Assembly: GCF_007279655.1 (NCBI RefSeq)
Contig: NZ_QKWN01000001.1
Location: 1-64,000, forward strand
Direction of reading: 5' to 3'
Source of the DNA: Robertkochia solimangrovi
GTDB taxonomy: Bacteria; Bacteroidota; Bacteroidia; Flavobacteriales; Flavobacteriaceae
DNA: 64,000 nucleotides
Shown here piece after piece: positions 8,569 through 18,662 of the stretch. Position numbers and translations under genes: made by a program. The notes under the pieces were generated by a model. That model was not told the origin of the DNA. It saw only the letters and a program-made list of their open reading frames with translations, and searched no databases. Numbering within the stretch: position 1 is the stretch's first letter; the number at the start of each line of letters is the position of its first letter.

Positions 8569-10008
8569 ATGAAAGCTATAAACAAAGCCCTAGTCCGGCA
8601 ACTGGTGTTGTCACTGGGAACATTATTTTTTATTTTATCATGTGCCAGCCAGGAAAATTCTAAATCAGATGAGGAAATTCTGGCTATTGCCCAAAAGGCC
8701 TATGTCTATGGATACCCCATGATATTAATGGACCTGACTAAAAAGGTCAGCACCAATGTCATCAGCCCTACCGATGACGGATATGCTCCTATAAATCAGG
8801 TGGCCAATAACCGCAAATTTCCAGATGATAAATTCACGGCGGTCGTAAAAGCCAATACAGACACCTATTACTCCACCATGTGGTTGGATCTGAAAAATGA
8901 ACCCTTAGTTCTTATGGTCCCGGAAACAGATCGATATTATCTTTTACCGATGTTGGATGCTTATACTAATATTTTCTCCGTACCGGGAAAAAGAACCACG
9001 GGTACTGCAGCTCAGAACTTTCTGATCGCAGGCCCTGAATGGCAGGGTAAGACTCCATCTAATATGACATTAATCCAAGCCCCAACCAATATGGTCTGGA
9101 TCCTGGGACGCACGCAGGTTAATAGTCCTGAAGATGGTGCTACAGTAGTCAAAACCATACAGAATGGCTTTCAGTTGGTTCCATTAAAATCTTTCGGTAA
9201 ACATTATACACCCCCTAAAGGAAAGATCATTGACGAGAATAAAAAGATCGTACCCGTAAAGGATATCGAATCGATGCCAATCACAGTATATTTTAATCGA
9301 ATGTCTGAACTTATGGTCGATAATCCACCTGCAGTCGCAGATTCTGCAATTATTCGTGAAATGGCTTCAATCGGAATCATCCCCGGGCAAAAATTCCGAA
9401 CAAATTCATTTAGTAAGGAGTTGAAAGAGAAATTAACCCAGATTCCTGAATGGGTAGACCAGTCCTTTAAGAAACAAGTAGCCAATAATGATCCCAGTAT
9501 ATTGATCAATGGATGGAGTTCCCTTTACAGAAATGAATCGATGGGAAATTACGGTACTGATTATAATTTCAGAGCACTTGTATCCTATGTAGGAATCGGA
9601 GCAAATTTGCGACAGGATGCGGTATATCCGAATACGGCGCTGGACAGTGACGGCAATTTGTTGAATGCCAGAAATACATATATTATGCATTTTGACAAAA
9701 AGGATATTCCACCGGTAAATGCTTTTTGGTCATTGACCATGTATGACAGCAGGAATCTGTTAACTTCTAACCCAATCAACAGGTTCTCTTTAGGAGACAG
9801 AGATCAGCTCCAGTATAATGAAGATGGATCTCTGGATATCTATATTCAAACTGAAAATCCGGGAAAAGACAAAGAATCCAACTGGTTGCCAGCTCCGAAA
9901 GAAGGGAATTTCGAGTTGACAATGAGACTGTATTGGCCAAAAGAATCCGTTTTGAATGGCGAATGGGCTCCGGTACCCGTCCAGAAAGTTGAACGATCTA
10001 CGTATTAA
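8569..10008 (+). CDS. DUF1254/DUF1214 lipoprotein
   Basis: This 479-residue lipoprotein has a hydrophobic signal and lipobox ILSC (Cys25). The mature protein has the DUF1254 domain first (about residues 38-170, including AYVYGYPMILMDLT and ANTDTYYSTMWLDL). The DUF1214 domain is at the C-terminus (about 340-470, with PPVNAFWSLTMYD and LPAPKEGNFELTMRLYWP). This two-domain arrangement is well known in bacteria, and the biochemical role is not established. The length is normal for the family. The gene is monocistronic: it ends in a strong hairpin shared with the convergent phosphoesterase gene. Confidence 0.9.
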   Translation: MKAINKALVRQLVLSLGTLFFILSCASQENSKSDEEILAIAQKAYVYGYPMILMDLTKKVSTNVISPTDDGYAPINQVANNRKFPDDKFTAVVKANTDTYYSTMWLDLKNEPLVLMVPETDRYYLLPMLDAYTNIFSVPGKRTTGTAAQNFLIAGPEWQGKTPSNMTLIQAPTNMVWILGRTQVNSPEDGATVVKTIQNGFQLVPLKSFGKHYTPPKGKIIDENKKIVPVKDIESMPITVYFNRMSELMVDNPPAVADSAIIREMASIGIIPGQKFRTNSFSKELKEKLTQIPEWVDQSFKKQVANNDPSILINGWSSLYRNESMGNYGTDYNFRALVSYVGIGANLRQDAVYPNTALDSDGNLLNARNTYIMHFDKKDIPPVNAFWSLTMYDSRNLLTSNPINRFSLGDRDQLQYNEDGSLDIYIQTENPGKDKESNWLPAPKEGNFELTMRLYWPKESVLNGEWAPVPVQKVERSTY

Positions 10009-10021
10009 TAGCGAAATAAGA

Positions 10022-10047
10022 AAGCCTGCAGCACAAACTGCAGGCTT
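10022..10047. terminator. bidirectional terminator hairpin
   Basis: A perfect 10-bp stem, AAGCCTGCAG / CTGCAGGCTT, with a CACAAA loop lies between convergent genes (stops at 10008 and 10104). T-rich tails on both sides are modest. Its position fits termination of both transcripts. Confidence 0.8.
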
Positions 10048-10103
10048 CTCTACTAATCATAAAATCAACTCTAATTACAAACTAAATCTATTCATGTATT
10101 GTA

Positions 10104-12086
10104 TTATTTCATATCCAGGCTGAAAGCTTTAGGACGTGCCATTTCTTCTGTAAAAACATTACCAAATCGATCAGTTACCTTTACCGACAGGGTTGTATCC
10201 GGTGCAACGGCGTTCACACTGAATAAGTGAGCGGTCTCTCCGGTTATAAATGCCCCGGTCGGATTTGCACCTGCATTCAATCGAAAAGCCTCATAGGAAA
10301 TGATATGTAACGGATCTTTATCCCTGATCCTCTTTACTTCAAGCGGATTCCCATTTTCAGAAACCTCGATCTTCCAATGTGGGTCATATCCCCATACGTT
10401 GAGGAGCACTTCATTGTTAGCATTCTGACTGGAATACCTACCTGAAAATGCAGCCATGGCCTCTTCTGATGCATTCGGAGCAAAAGCTGCCGCTGTAATA
10501 TGTACATTATTCATATCATAGGTCCTGAACTGATAATCGTCCTGATATCCGATACCTTTATAATGCCATTGCAGATCCCTCCCTTTTATTTGCCAGATAC
10601 CATAACCTCCGGGACTACCGTCTTTACAAATGTGATTTCCTGCATAGCCATTCCTTCCTGTCCACCACCAGGTAGCGCAGATCGCCGCAGTATTATGCTC
10701 CATTATATTGGCTTCCTTTTCCACGGTGTAATTGATATGGGTATGACCACTAAGTACATGGACATTCGTAAATTCCTTCAGACAATCCACAAGGGTTCCG
10801 CCATTGGCCAGATCCAGTTGATCCACCTGATTTCCTGATTCGTCCAGTGTGGGATTCTTATACAAAGGAGTATGCATAGCAACCACTACCGGTGTACTTT
10901 TATCGGTAACCGTAGCAAGATCCTTTTTCAACCATTCGATCTGATCGTTACTGATACGCTCATTATAATTCCGGTTTCCTACCGTACCTTCAGCACCTCC
11001 TGAATTCAGATATTCCACATCATCGAGTACCACATAGTGCACCTGTCCGAGATTAAAGGAATAATAGGTTGGTCCCAGTACGTCCCGGTAAGCATTCTCA
11101 GCTTCCCAGTCTCCTTGCTTATACGGATCGTTATCATGATTTCCCATCAGATTAAACACCTGTGTATTCAATTGATTCATGTATGGGATATAATCATTCA
11201 AGCCGAAATTATTGGAATACCAGTACAGGTCCCAGGTCATATCTCCAAGTGTAAGCACATAAGTCTTTTTCCCTTCTGCTATATATTTATCGATCGTGGT
11301 ATTTACATCCGGAAGTACTTTATTCGTAAATTGATCAAGATCATTATTCCGATTCGCAAGATGCCAATCGGCCATGGATATCACCACATGATCATCATTA
11401 TCAGTTTTGATCAGGGAAAAATCCTTTTGCTCAACAGCGTCTTTATTATTACTTAGTCGCTTGAAGTACTGGGGCGCATTCCCTACTGCCGCTACTTCAT
11501 AATTTCCCGGCAGAGAAATAAAAATGAACCCGGTCTTTTTCTCAGATGGCAGATAATAGCGTCCTTCTCCATCTGTAACAGTCACTTCAAACCCGTCTGA
11601 AACCACAACACCTGGTATCCCAACCCCATCGCTGTACACCACTCCTTTTACAGTCATGCCTTCACGATCCGGAATATTCAGGTTAGCGACAAGATTCAGT
11701 AATAAACTACCGAGTACCAACCTTTCCTCACCACGAAGAATTGTTAACTGATACGTACCGGTAGTTAATTCTTCCGGAACCGAAAAAGTGACCGATCCCG
11801 CATCAACCGATACAGTCGAAGTGCTAAACTTCTTACTGGCATCCGTTAACAGATCCAATTGAAGAACATCACCATTTTCAAATCCCTGACCGTTGATGAC
11901 CAAGGCTCCTCCCGCATAAACATCCATACTGGAGGGTATGGAAACCTTGGTGATTTTGAGTTTGTTATTCTCATCGATGACAGTTTCTTTCGAGCAGCTG
12001 GAAAAGGCAAAGCCAATACCGCTGAATCCGGCAAGCGTTGTAAGCCCTCCGATTTTTATAAATTCTCTTCTTTTCTGATCCATCAA
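10104..12086 (-). CDS. Tat-type lipoprotein metallophosphoesterase
   Basis: This 660-residue calcineurin-like phosphoesterase is probably exported by Tat (KRREFIKIGG, residues 5-14) and lipidated (FSSC, Cys31). An IPT/TIG-like Ig domain spans about 44-130 (VINGQGFENGD). A carboxypeptidase-regulatory-like beta domain follows at about 145-225, then the catalytic domain at about 230-480 and a C-terminal beta domain. All metal motifs are present: D240xH242, GD 281-282, GNHD 315-318, H405 and GHTH 447-450. It should hydrolyse phosphomono- or diesters at the cell surface or in the periplasm. It is the last gene of the sigma-FecR-SusC-SusD-BACON operon, so it probably acts on the substrate of that system. 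ATG 12083 is an equally good start. Confidence 0.88.
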   Translation of the reverse strand: MMDQKRREFIKIGGLTTLAGFSGIGFAFSSCSKETVIDENNKLKITKVSIPSSMDVYAGGALVINGQGFENGDVLQLDLLTDASKKFSTSTVSVDAGSVTFSVPEELTTGTYQLTILRGEERLVLGSLLLNLVANLNIPDREGMTVKGVVYSDGVGIPGVVVSDGFEVTVTDGEGRYYLPSEKKTGFIFISLPGNYEVAAVGNAPQYFKRLSNNKDAVEQKDFSLIKTDNDDHVVISMADWHLANRNNDLDQFTNKVLPDVNTTIDKYIAEGKKTYVLTLGDMTWDLYWYSNNFGLNDYIPYMNQLNTQVFNLMGNHDNDPYKQGDWEAENAYRDVLGPTYYSFNLGQVHYVVLDDVEYLNSGGAEGTVGNRNYNERISNDQIEWLKKDLATVTDKSTPVVVAMHTPLYKNPTLDESGNQVDQLDLANGGTLVDCLKEFTNVHVLSGHTHINYTVEKEANIMEHNTAAICATWWWTGRNGYAGNHICKDGSPGGYGIWQIKGRDLQWHYKGIGYQDDYQFRTYDMNNVHITAAAFAPNASEEAMAAFSGRYSSQNANNEVLLNVWGYDPHWKIEVSENGNPLEVKRIRDKDPLHIISYEAFRLNAGANPTGAFITGETAHLFSVNAVAPDTTLSVKVTDRFGNVFTEEMARPKAFSLDMK

Positions 12087-12093
12087 AGCTGCC

Positions 12094-13326
12094 TTAATTG
12101 ATTATCTCAACTTTGATATCATCCAGAAAGATCCTGTTCTTCCCCTGCCCTATTCCGCGAAGGTCGAAATCACCTCCCAGGAATCTGATCTGAGTCTCGG
12201 AAGTGGCTCCGGTGATGGTAAATTCATAGGCTCTGTCTTCCGCCCAAATGTCATTCTCTATTCCCGCATCATCATCCGCTCCTGCATTTGGCACATTGTC
12301 GATGGTGAATTGTGAAACACTTACATCTCCTGCACCTAACGATGATATATTGAGCAGACGGTCATCGATATTTCCGCCCTTGGAAATATAAGCCGCTGCT
12401 TTGAAGGTAACTTTAAGCGTCACGGTTCCATCGATATTCATTTTGGGTGAGATCAGGTCGCCTCCGTAATTCGTCTTTCCTAGTTTCACGAAGCCTTGTC
12501 TCGCATAAACGATCTGCTGTCCACTTGAAACCTCGTTCGGTGTACTGTACCACCCATGATCCTTTTCTTCCTGTGTCCAGGTATCATATCGGGTCTCTCC
12601 GCTAGTCTCATAAGGAACTGCGCTTCCATAGGTCAGCCAGGAAAAATTTTCCTCCAGGATCACATTTCCGGGAGACTGAACAATGGTCACTTCCTGCTCC
12701 AGCTCCGGAAAACCGGGAGCGCTTAAAGTCAATAACACAGTCCGCTCTTCCCCGATATTAGCATCCGCTAATAATCTGATCTCATCTTCAGAAACTTCAA
12801 CCTGAGACAACCAGCTATCATCAGACAGCTTATAGGTCCATTCAACATTTGCATTTACGGCAATTCCGAATTCACCACCTGCTGAAGCTATTGTAATTCC
12901 CGATCCTGCATCTGGTATGGTAAGGTACGGTACATTCTTATCTTGTTCTATCCGGAATAGGGTAGGTTGCTCTTCACCATCCACTATAAAGGCAAAATTG
13001 GTAGCTCTGGCTTCAAATCCATCATTCTTTGAAACAATAAATTTGAAGATTCCATCATCTGCTCCTTCATCAGGAAATGCGGTTACCCAGGTATTCTCAT
13101 CCTGACCGACGATCTTCCAGGGCCTGTTCGACCGTACGACATATCGCTGGGTAATACCGTTCACATCAGCAGAAAGTCCGGTTGGAGCACCTTCAATACT
13201 GAAATAAGGTGCTTCGGAAAACGAATCATCATCACTACACGAGACAAGTCCCAAGGTAAAGCTCAGGCAAAGTAGCATCGGAACGATCAAACTCATTTTC
13301 CTTGTTAAGATTCTATTTAAATTCAT
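12094..13326 (-). CDS. BACON-domain surface lipoprotein
   Basis: This 410-residue lipoprotein (signal, LVSC lipobox, Cys30) lies in the PUL-like operon. It has Ig-like BACON repeats: one about 45-130 ending FRIEQDK, and a second about 133-218 (TIASAGGEFGIAVNANVEWTY, ending VTIVQSPG). The C-terminal region (about 225-410) looks like a jelly-roll binding module (LISPKMNIDGTVTLKVTF, ending IFLDDIKVEI). BACON domains are known as surface spacer or ligand-binding modules in Bacteroidota uptake loci. It lies 7 bp before the phosphoesterase and 23 bp after SusD, so it is in the same transcript. It is probably an accessory surface glycan- or ligand-binding protein. Confidence 0.82.
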   Translation of the reverse strand: MNLNRILTRKMSLIVPMLLCLSFTLGLVSCSDDDSFSEAPYFSIEGAPTGLSADVNGITQRYVVRSNRPWKIVGQDENTWVTAFPDEGADDGIFKFIVSKNDGFEARATNFAFIVDGEEQPTLFRIEQDKNVPYLTIPDAGSGITIASAGGEFGIAVNANVEWTYKLSDDSWLSQVEVSEDEIRLLADANIGEERTVLLTLSAPGFPELEQEVTIVQSPGNVILEENFSWLTYGSAVPYETSGETRYDTWTQEEKDHGWYSTPNEVSSGQQIVYARQGFVKLGKTNYGGDLISPKMNIDGTVTLKVTFKAAAYISKGGNIDDRLLNISSLGAGDVSVSQFTIDNVPNAGADDDAGIENDIWAEDRAYEFTITGATSETQIRFLGGDFDLRGIGQGKNRIFLDDIKVEIIN

Positions 13327-13349
13327 TTTAGTCTTTTTTAGGTATTGTT

Positions 13350-14924
13350 TTATTTTCCTTCCTCAATCGCTTGTTTACTCCACCAAACCGGTGTTTTCAT
13401 CGTATTATCCCCTCCCATTCGCGCAAGCGCAGCCTTTGCATTTTCGTTGTTGGTCGCCATTGTCGTAGTAGGATAGGCAAAACGGGTAGGTAATATATGA
13501 TCGTTATAGACCGTACCCGCACCGATGGTCAATTCCGGGTATCCGGTACGTCTGTACTCATGATAGGCTTCCATACCGATCCAGAAAAGGGACAGAAACT
13601 TCTGATCACCGATCAGTTCTTCTTTATTCGACACAAGATCCCATGAACCCAGTTCTGAAGATAGGAAGGTAGCGATATCCTCCTCGGAGATGCTAACCGG
13701 TGTTTCACTGTACTGACCATATTCCGACCATTTCTTCATCGATGCTGTAACCCCGGTTTCGTAGTAAGCTTGCGCAGCAGATTCACCTCCTGAAATAAGT
13801 CCTTTTAAAGCGGCCTCCGCCAGAATGAATTGCACTTCGGCATAGTCCATAAAATACCCGGGGGCACCGGATCTACAGAAAACGGCAGCATTCAACCAGG
13901 AAGAACCGCGGTCCACAGAACTTTGTTCCTCTTCTGTACAACCGGCCACCGTGCCGATCCATTTGTTATCCGGATTTGAATCCAGACTCGGGTTCTTTTT
14001 CCCGAAAATGGCCAATCTTGGGTCTTCATATACCTGATTTTCGCTTCCATCCTCCAACACTGTCATTCCGATCAGTTGCCGGGTCAGCTTTCTTCCTGAA
14101 CTTGTAAATCCTCCTTCATTAGTATCAGCGAATTCATTTCTGTAAGGATCATTTCCTGAGAACACTACAGTTGCATTATCTGCATTGGAAGTAAAAACAG
14201 GATATTTTGCAGCATCGTTCAGTATCGTGGTCATCTTCTCCCCCACGTTCATCTCTGACCGACCACTGACACGACAAAGCAACCTGAGATATAAGGAGTT
14301 GTTGAATTTCCTCCATTGCTCCATGGATCCTCCATACATACCATCCAGTTCAGGTTTTATAAATACAGGGTTGCCGGCATATAACGTATTGGCTGTTTCA
14401 AGGTCTGCGAACATCTGTTCATAAACTTCTTTCTGAGAATCGAACTTTGGTTTGGTGGTTCCATCCGGCTTTCTGGCCGTAAAGGCTTCCGAATACGGAA
14501 TATCCCCGAACATATCAGTAAGATTCGACATATACATTACTTTCAGGGTCAAAGCGATAGCCTGCAATGATTCATCATCCTGCTCCATGCTAAGGTCATA
14601 CATGTGCATGGCATTATTGGCATAACGTGCATACAGATTCCATACGCTCTGCCAGTTACCATCACTGATAAAATAACGATGTTCCTGTCTGGTGGTTCCA
14701 CCGGTAAAAGCCGTGAACTGAATCAGTTCATCGTTCCAGAACCAGGTATAGTTCAACCAGGCATTGGCTCCATTATATAATAAGGGCTCAAACATTCCCG
14801 AAGCCTGGATCTCTCCTACTGTTGTCTGATTAGGGTTCGTATTTACGTCCTCAAAATCTGAGGTACAACTGAGTGTGCTTGCCAGGGAGATTCCCGCTAA
14901 CACTATTTTCTTTATACTATTCAT
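13350..14924 (-). CDS. SusD_2-type nutrient-binding lipoprotein
   Basis: This outer-membrane lipoprotein (524 residues; LSC lipobox, Cys20) is of the SusD/RagB superfamily, SusD_2 subgroup. The N-terminal SDFEDVNTNPNQTT segment is characteristic. The TPR-like helical core follows, including SLQAIALTLKVMYMSNLTDMFGDIPYSEAF and a C-terminal region ending with GGDNTMKTPVWWSKQAIEEGK in sections. It should form the lid over the SusC transporter encoded 11 bp upstream. The SusD_2 subgroup often goes with substrates other than starch-like glycans. The length is normal. Confidence 0.92.
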   Translation of the reverse strand: MNSIKKIVLAGISLASTLSCTSDFEDVNTNPNQTTVGEIQASGMFEPLLYNGANAWLNYTWFWNDELIQFTAFTGGTTRQEHRYFISDGNWQSVWNLYARYANNAMHMYDLSMEQDDESLQAIALTLKVMYMSNLTDMFGDIPYSEAFTARKPDGTTKPKFDSQKEVYEQMFADLETANTLYAGNPVFIKPELDGMYGGSMEQWRKFNNSLYLRLLCRVSGRSEMNVGEKMTTILNDAAKYPVFTSNADNATVVFSGNDPYRNEFADTNEGGFTSSGRKLTRQLIGMTVLEDGSENQVYEDPRLAIFGKKNPSLDSNPDNKWIGTVAGCTEEEQSSVDRGSSWLNAAVFCRSGAPGYFMDYAEVQFILAEAALKGLISGGESAAQAYYETGVTASMKKWSEYGQYSETPVSISEEDIATFLSSELGSWDLVSNKEELIGDQKFLSLFWIGMEAYHEYRRTGYPELTIGAGTVYNDHILPTRFAYPTTTMATNNENAKAALARMGGDNTMKTPVWWSKQAIEEGK

Positions 14925-14935
14925 TACGTCGCTGT

Positions 14936-17900
14936 TTAGAATGAAAGTTTTACATTAAAACCGTAAGATCTCGTCATCGGGAATGACATGGATTCAATAC
15001 CCATATGAATATCGGATCCATTGAGCATACCCGTTTCAGGATCGTATTGCGGGAACTCTGTTATACAGAATAAATTCGTTGCGTACATCCCCAGGCTGGC
15101 ATTCTTGAATACCCCGGTCTTTGCACAAACCTCAGCCGGAACCTGATAATCCAGACGTACTTCTTTGAGCTTGAGGAAATCTGTACTAAACGTGTTCTTC
15201 TCTGTGTTATTACGGTTCCATACATAGGTGTTGTAATAGGTCTGTATATTGCTGGTAACCGTTGTATTTTTGGTATAACTAACTGTTCCGTCTCCATTAT
15301 CCACGACATTGACCCCGTTATGCACGAGTCCGTCATAGCGTCCTTCCAATGAGTTCTTAAGTTTTCCCTGATAGGAAAGTGCGAAGTTGGTCACCGAAAA
15401 AGCATTCCCTCCCATTTGTGCGGTAAAAGCTGCAGACAAGGAGAAATTTTTATAACGGATTCGTTGGGTCATTCCTCCCCGCCAATCAGGATTCACATTT
15501 CCGATCTTGCGATCCGGAGATTCATCCAGAATGGGATACCCCTCCGAATTCACGATATCCATCCCGGAAGCATCGATCTGATTTCCATCCTCATCGACAT
15601 AGTAAGCCCCTTCGGGAGCCTTTTGAAAGCCACGTCCATAGATAACATGCATTTGTTCTCCAACATAGGAATAGATATAGGTCCGGTTTCCGATAGTGGT
15701 TCCCATGTCAGTCTGTAAAGGCTCGTTCGGGTCCCATCCCTCCTGTAGACTAACCAGTTTATTCTTGTTCATGGACCATGCAAGATCGAAAGACCAGTCG
15801 AAGTTGGCAGTACGAACAGGCGTTATACCTGCTGTAACTTCAATACCTTTATTTGAAATCTCTCCGGCGTTGATCTTCATTCCGGTCGCACCGGTGATCT
15901 GATCTACATCCACAGAAACGATCTGATTGGTCGTTGATGATGAATAAGCCGTAAGATCCAGGGAAAGCCGGTTCTTAAACAGTTTTGTCTCGATCCCTGC
16001 CTCCCAGCTTTCCACATTTTCAGGCTGGATCAACGGATCCGGAATCGTACCCGGAAGGGTATATCCTCCTGGATAGGACGTCGTCCCGTAATACTGATCC
16101 AGTGCATAAGGCGAGGTGTCATTCCCTACATTAGCCCAGGAAAAACGCAGCTTCATCATGTCGACCCAGTTTGCGTTTTCTCTGAAATTCAGAACCCGAT
16201 CCATTAACACACTGGCTGCTACAGAGGGGTAGAAATAAGACCAGTTGCCTTCAGACAAAGTACTTGACCAGTCATTTCTTCCGGTAATATCCAGAAAATA
16301 AGTGTCATCCCAGCTAAGTGAGACCAGTCCGTATAAACTGTTCACTACTTTTTTGCTATGGTAGTTATAAGGGTCCGGATTCACCCCTGTTGGCAGGTTG
16401 GTGGTATGATATACCCCTTCCTCACCAAGCTGACTTAAGGTGATCTTCGTATTATGATATTTGTTCGTCATATTATTACCCCCCAACATGGCAGAAAATC
16501 CGAAACGCTTGTCTGCCCACTCGTTATTGGTATAGCGCAACATGAAATCATTGTTGAGCTCATAATAACCAACGGTCTGTTCACGATAGAATCCATTCTC
16601 ATATCCGGCAGTATAGAAGGGCTTACGTTGTGTTCTGAAATCACTGGACCAGTCAAGTCCAGACCTCAGGTCCAGCGTTAAATTTTTCATGAGATCTATC
16701 GAGAGGCGCATATTTCCGAACACTCGGTTCTTATCCTGAGTATTCAATGCTTCATACAGGGTTCGGTACGGGTTAAAAGATCCGGATGAAGGAAAAACAA
16801 GTCCTTGTCCGTTCTCACCCATGGCAGCCCAGTTGGCATAGTTATAACGCCCTTCAAAATATTCATTCTTCCAGTCATCCATGGAGTTTACATTGAAACC
16901 CCACACCAGGGCATACATCGGGTTGGTTTCATCATAACCTCCACCAGGCATATTATCACTCTTCTTATGGTTATAGTTGATATTGGAGGTCAGTTTGATC
17001 TTATCATTGATAGGTGTGTTAAAAGATAAAGAAACCGTCTGTCTGTCAAATCCGGTATTCGGCATGATCCACTCATTCTTAAAATCGGTTACGGAGAAAC
17101 GCGTGGATGTTCCCATCCCGTTATTGCCACTAATGGTTACAGTATTGTTATAGGTTACCCCTGTTACGAACAAACCTGTATACCAGTCATCCTGATATAC
17201 CCATGGTAACTTTGTATAGGTATCATTATCCCAGTCTTTAGAAGCATACAGATAACGCAGTTTGGAGGCATCAAATTTTTCACCGAAGGTATAACGTGAG
17301 TAATGTCTGGGTACCGCGATTCCATCGGGAGCCATATCCGACGATATTTCCCAAAGCGAATATTCACCAGCTCCCATATCGGAACCATTTCCGTATTCAG
17401 TCTGGAAATCGGGAAAATAGCTGGCTTTATCAAAGGTTACCGAAGAATTTATGGTGACCCCGAGTCCTTTGTTCTTTCTCCCTGATTTTGTGGTGATGAT
17501 AATCGCACCGTTTGCTGCCCGGGATCCATAAAGTGCAGCAGCAGCCGGACCTTTTAAAACAGATACAGCAGCGATATCTTCTGGATTCAGATCACTTGCC
17601 CCATCACCATAATCGATGGGTGCATCGGCCTGAGCATAGTTACTTACACTTCGAGTGGCCGTCATTCCTGATGAGATCGGCACTCCGTCAACGACAAAGA
17701 GTGCGGTGTTATTGGAATAGTTCAATGACTGATCGCCACGTAAAGTTACTCGTATCGAACCACTGGGCCCGGTTCCTGCCTGTGCCGAGAAAAGTCCGGC
17801 TACCTTGCCATTCATTCCGTTTAGCCAGTTTCCGGAAACCGATTTTGTCAATTCTTCTCCCTCAACTTTAGAGACCGAATACCCAAGTGACTTCTCTTCT

Positions 17901-18526
17901 CTGGTGATGTTCAGTGCGGTTACCACTACTTCATCCATAGCCACACTCTCCTCAGTCATCATCAGTTCGACCTGAGCACGTCCATCGATAGACTGTTCTT
18001 CCTCTTTCATACCGATATAACTAAATACCAGCGTACCATCAGATGGAATACTTTTGAAATTATACAACCCGTCAAAATCGGTAGTGGTTCCTAAGGTGGT
18101 GCCTTTTAATCGCACGGTTACTCCATAAAGCGGTACACCCTGCGCATCGGAAACTTTACCTTTCACATTCTTTCTTTCCGTGAATTTAAGGGTAACACTT
18201 TTGCCGTCGATCATATAACTGAGTCCGGCATCCTTGCTTATTCTTTTCAGAATATCTTCCAGTGGACGATCGATAAAATTATAGGAAAATTGTTGGTTGC
18301 TTTTGAGGATATCGTCGGTATATCTGAATTGATACCCAGATTCTGTTTCCAATCTTTTAAAAAGCTGATCCAGGGTCACCTCGCGTACTTCAAGCGTATA
18401 GGTACTGTTATTACCCTGCCCCAGTACACTCCCGAACTGAAAAATGCAGCATAATAACAAAAGAATTTGCAAGCCGGGAACGTTTCTGAAAAGATATTTT
18501 TCTTTCCCAGTTGATATTAATTTCAT
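14936..18526 (-). CDS. SusC/RagA TonB-linked transporter with STN domain
   Basis: This 1196-residue outer-membrane TonB-dependent transporter is of the SusC family. After the signal peptide there is an STN signalling domain (about residues 42-112, TLEVREVTLDQLFKRLE). A carboxypeptidase-regulatory-like domain (about 118-195) follows, then a TonB box (EVVVTALN, about 199-206), a plug (LRGDQSLNY, VLKGPAAAALYGSRAANGAI) and a 22-strand barrel ending in F (GFNVKLSF). The STN domain shows it can signal substrate binding to the FecR protein encoded 136 bp upstream. It pairs with the SusD_2 lipoprotein downstream. A hairpin pointing antisense lies just before its start codon. Confidence 0.95.
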   Translation of the reverse strand: MKLISTGKEKYLFRNVPGLQILLLLCCIFQFGSVLGQGNNSTYTLEVREVTLDQLFKRLETESGYQFRYTDDILKSNQQFSYNFIDRPLEDILKRISKDAGLSYMIDGKSVTLKFTERKNVKGKVSDAQGVPLYGVTVRLKGTTLGTTTDFDGLYNFKSIPSDGTLVFSYIGMKEEEQSIDGRAQVELMMTEESVAMDEVVVTALNITREEKSLGYSVSKVEGEELTKSVSGNWLNGMNGKVAGLFSAQAGTGPSGSIRVTLRGDQSLNYSNNTALFVVDGVPISSGMTATRSVSNYAQADAPIDYGDGASDLNPEDIAAVSVLKGPAAAALYGSRAANGAIIITTKSGRKNKGLGVTINSSVTFDKASYFPDFQTEYGNGSDMGAGEYSLWEISSDMAPDGIAVPRHYSRYTFGEKFDASKLRYLYASKDWDNDTYTKLPWVYQDDWYTGLFVTGVTYNNTVTISGNNGMGTSTRFSVTDFKNEWIMPNTGFDRQTVSLSFNTPINDKIKLTSNINYNHKKSDNMPGGGYDETNPMYALVWGFNVNSMDDWKNEYFEGRYNYANWAAMGENGQGLVFPSSGSFNPYRTLYEALNTQDKNRVFGNMRLSIDLMKNLTLDLRSGLDWSSDFRTQRKPFYTAGYENGFYREQTVGYYELNNDFMLRYTNNEWADKRFGFSAMLGGNNMTNKYHNTKITLSQLGEEGVYHTTNLPTGVNPDPYNYHSKKVVNSLYGLVSLSWDDTYFLDITGRNDWSSTLSEGNWSYFYPSVAASVLMDRVLNFRENANWVDMMKLRFSWANVGNDTSPYALDQYYGTTSYPGGYTLPGTIPDPLIQPENVESWEAGIETKLFKNRLSLDLTAYSSSTTNQIVSVDVDQITGATGMKINAGEISNKGIEVTAGITPVRTANFDWSFDLAWSMNKNKLVSLQEGWDPNEPLQTDMGTTIGNRTYIYSYVGEQMHVIYGRGFQKAPEGAYYVDEDGNQIDASGMDIVNSEGYPILDESPDRKIGNVNPDWRGGMTQRIRYKNFSLSAAFTAQMGGNAFSVTNFALSYQGKLKNSLEGRYDGLVHNGVNVVDNGDGTVSYTKNTTVTSNIQTYYNTYVWNRNNTEKNTFSTDFLKLKEVRLDYQVPAEVCAKTGVFKNASLGMYATNLFCITEFPQYDPETGMLNGSDIHMGIESMSFPMTRSYGFNVKLSF

Positions 18527-18539
18527 AATTTGATCAATA

Positions 18540-18614
18540 ATTTTTTAGTAAATAGGATTTTGAAAATTCTAACTTTCTATAACCGGAACTGGTGACGACA
18601 GTTCCGGTTTTTTT
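18540..18614 (+). ncRNA. candidate cis-antisense RNA with terminator, fecR-susC gap
   Basis: A perfect 11-bp stem (AACCGGAACTG 18581-18591 and CAGTTCCGGTT 18599-18609, 7-nt loop) is followed by seven T on the plus strand (18608-18614). The flanking genes are on the minus strand, so this terminator faces the antisense direction. A possible -7 element (ATAATTTG, 18525-18532) overlaps the susC start codon; no convincing TTTG is seen at -33. The RNA would be about 75 nt and complementary to the susC leader. The position matches DonS-type antisense RNAs in Bacteroides uptake loci. The terminator is clear; the RNA start is inferred. Confidence 0.45.
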
Positions 18615-18662
18615 ATGTTATTTATTACCGGTTATCGTTAGTATGATTTTTACATAAGGTTC

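Noticed and set aside
10500-11456. Long frames opposite to the phosphoesterase gene
   Set aside because: They are shadows of a well-supported gene and contain no domain.
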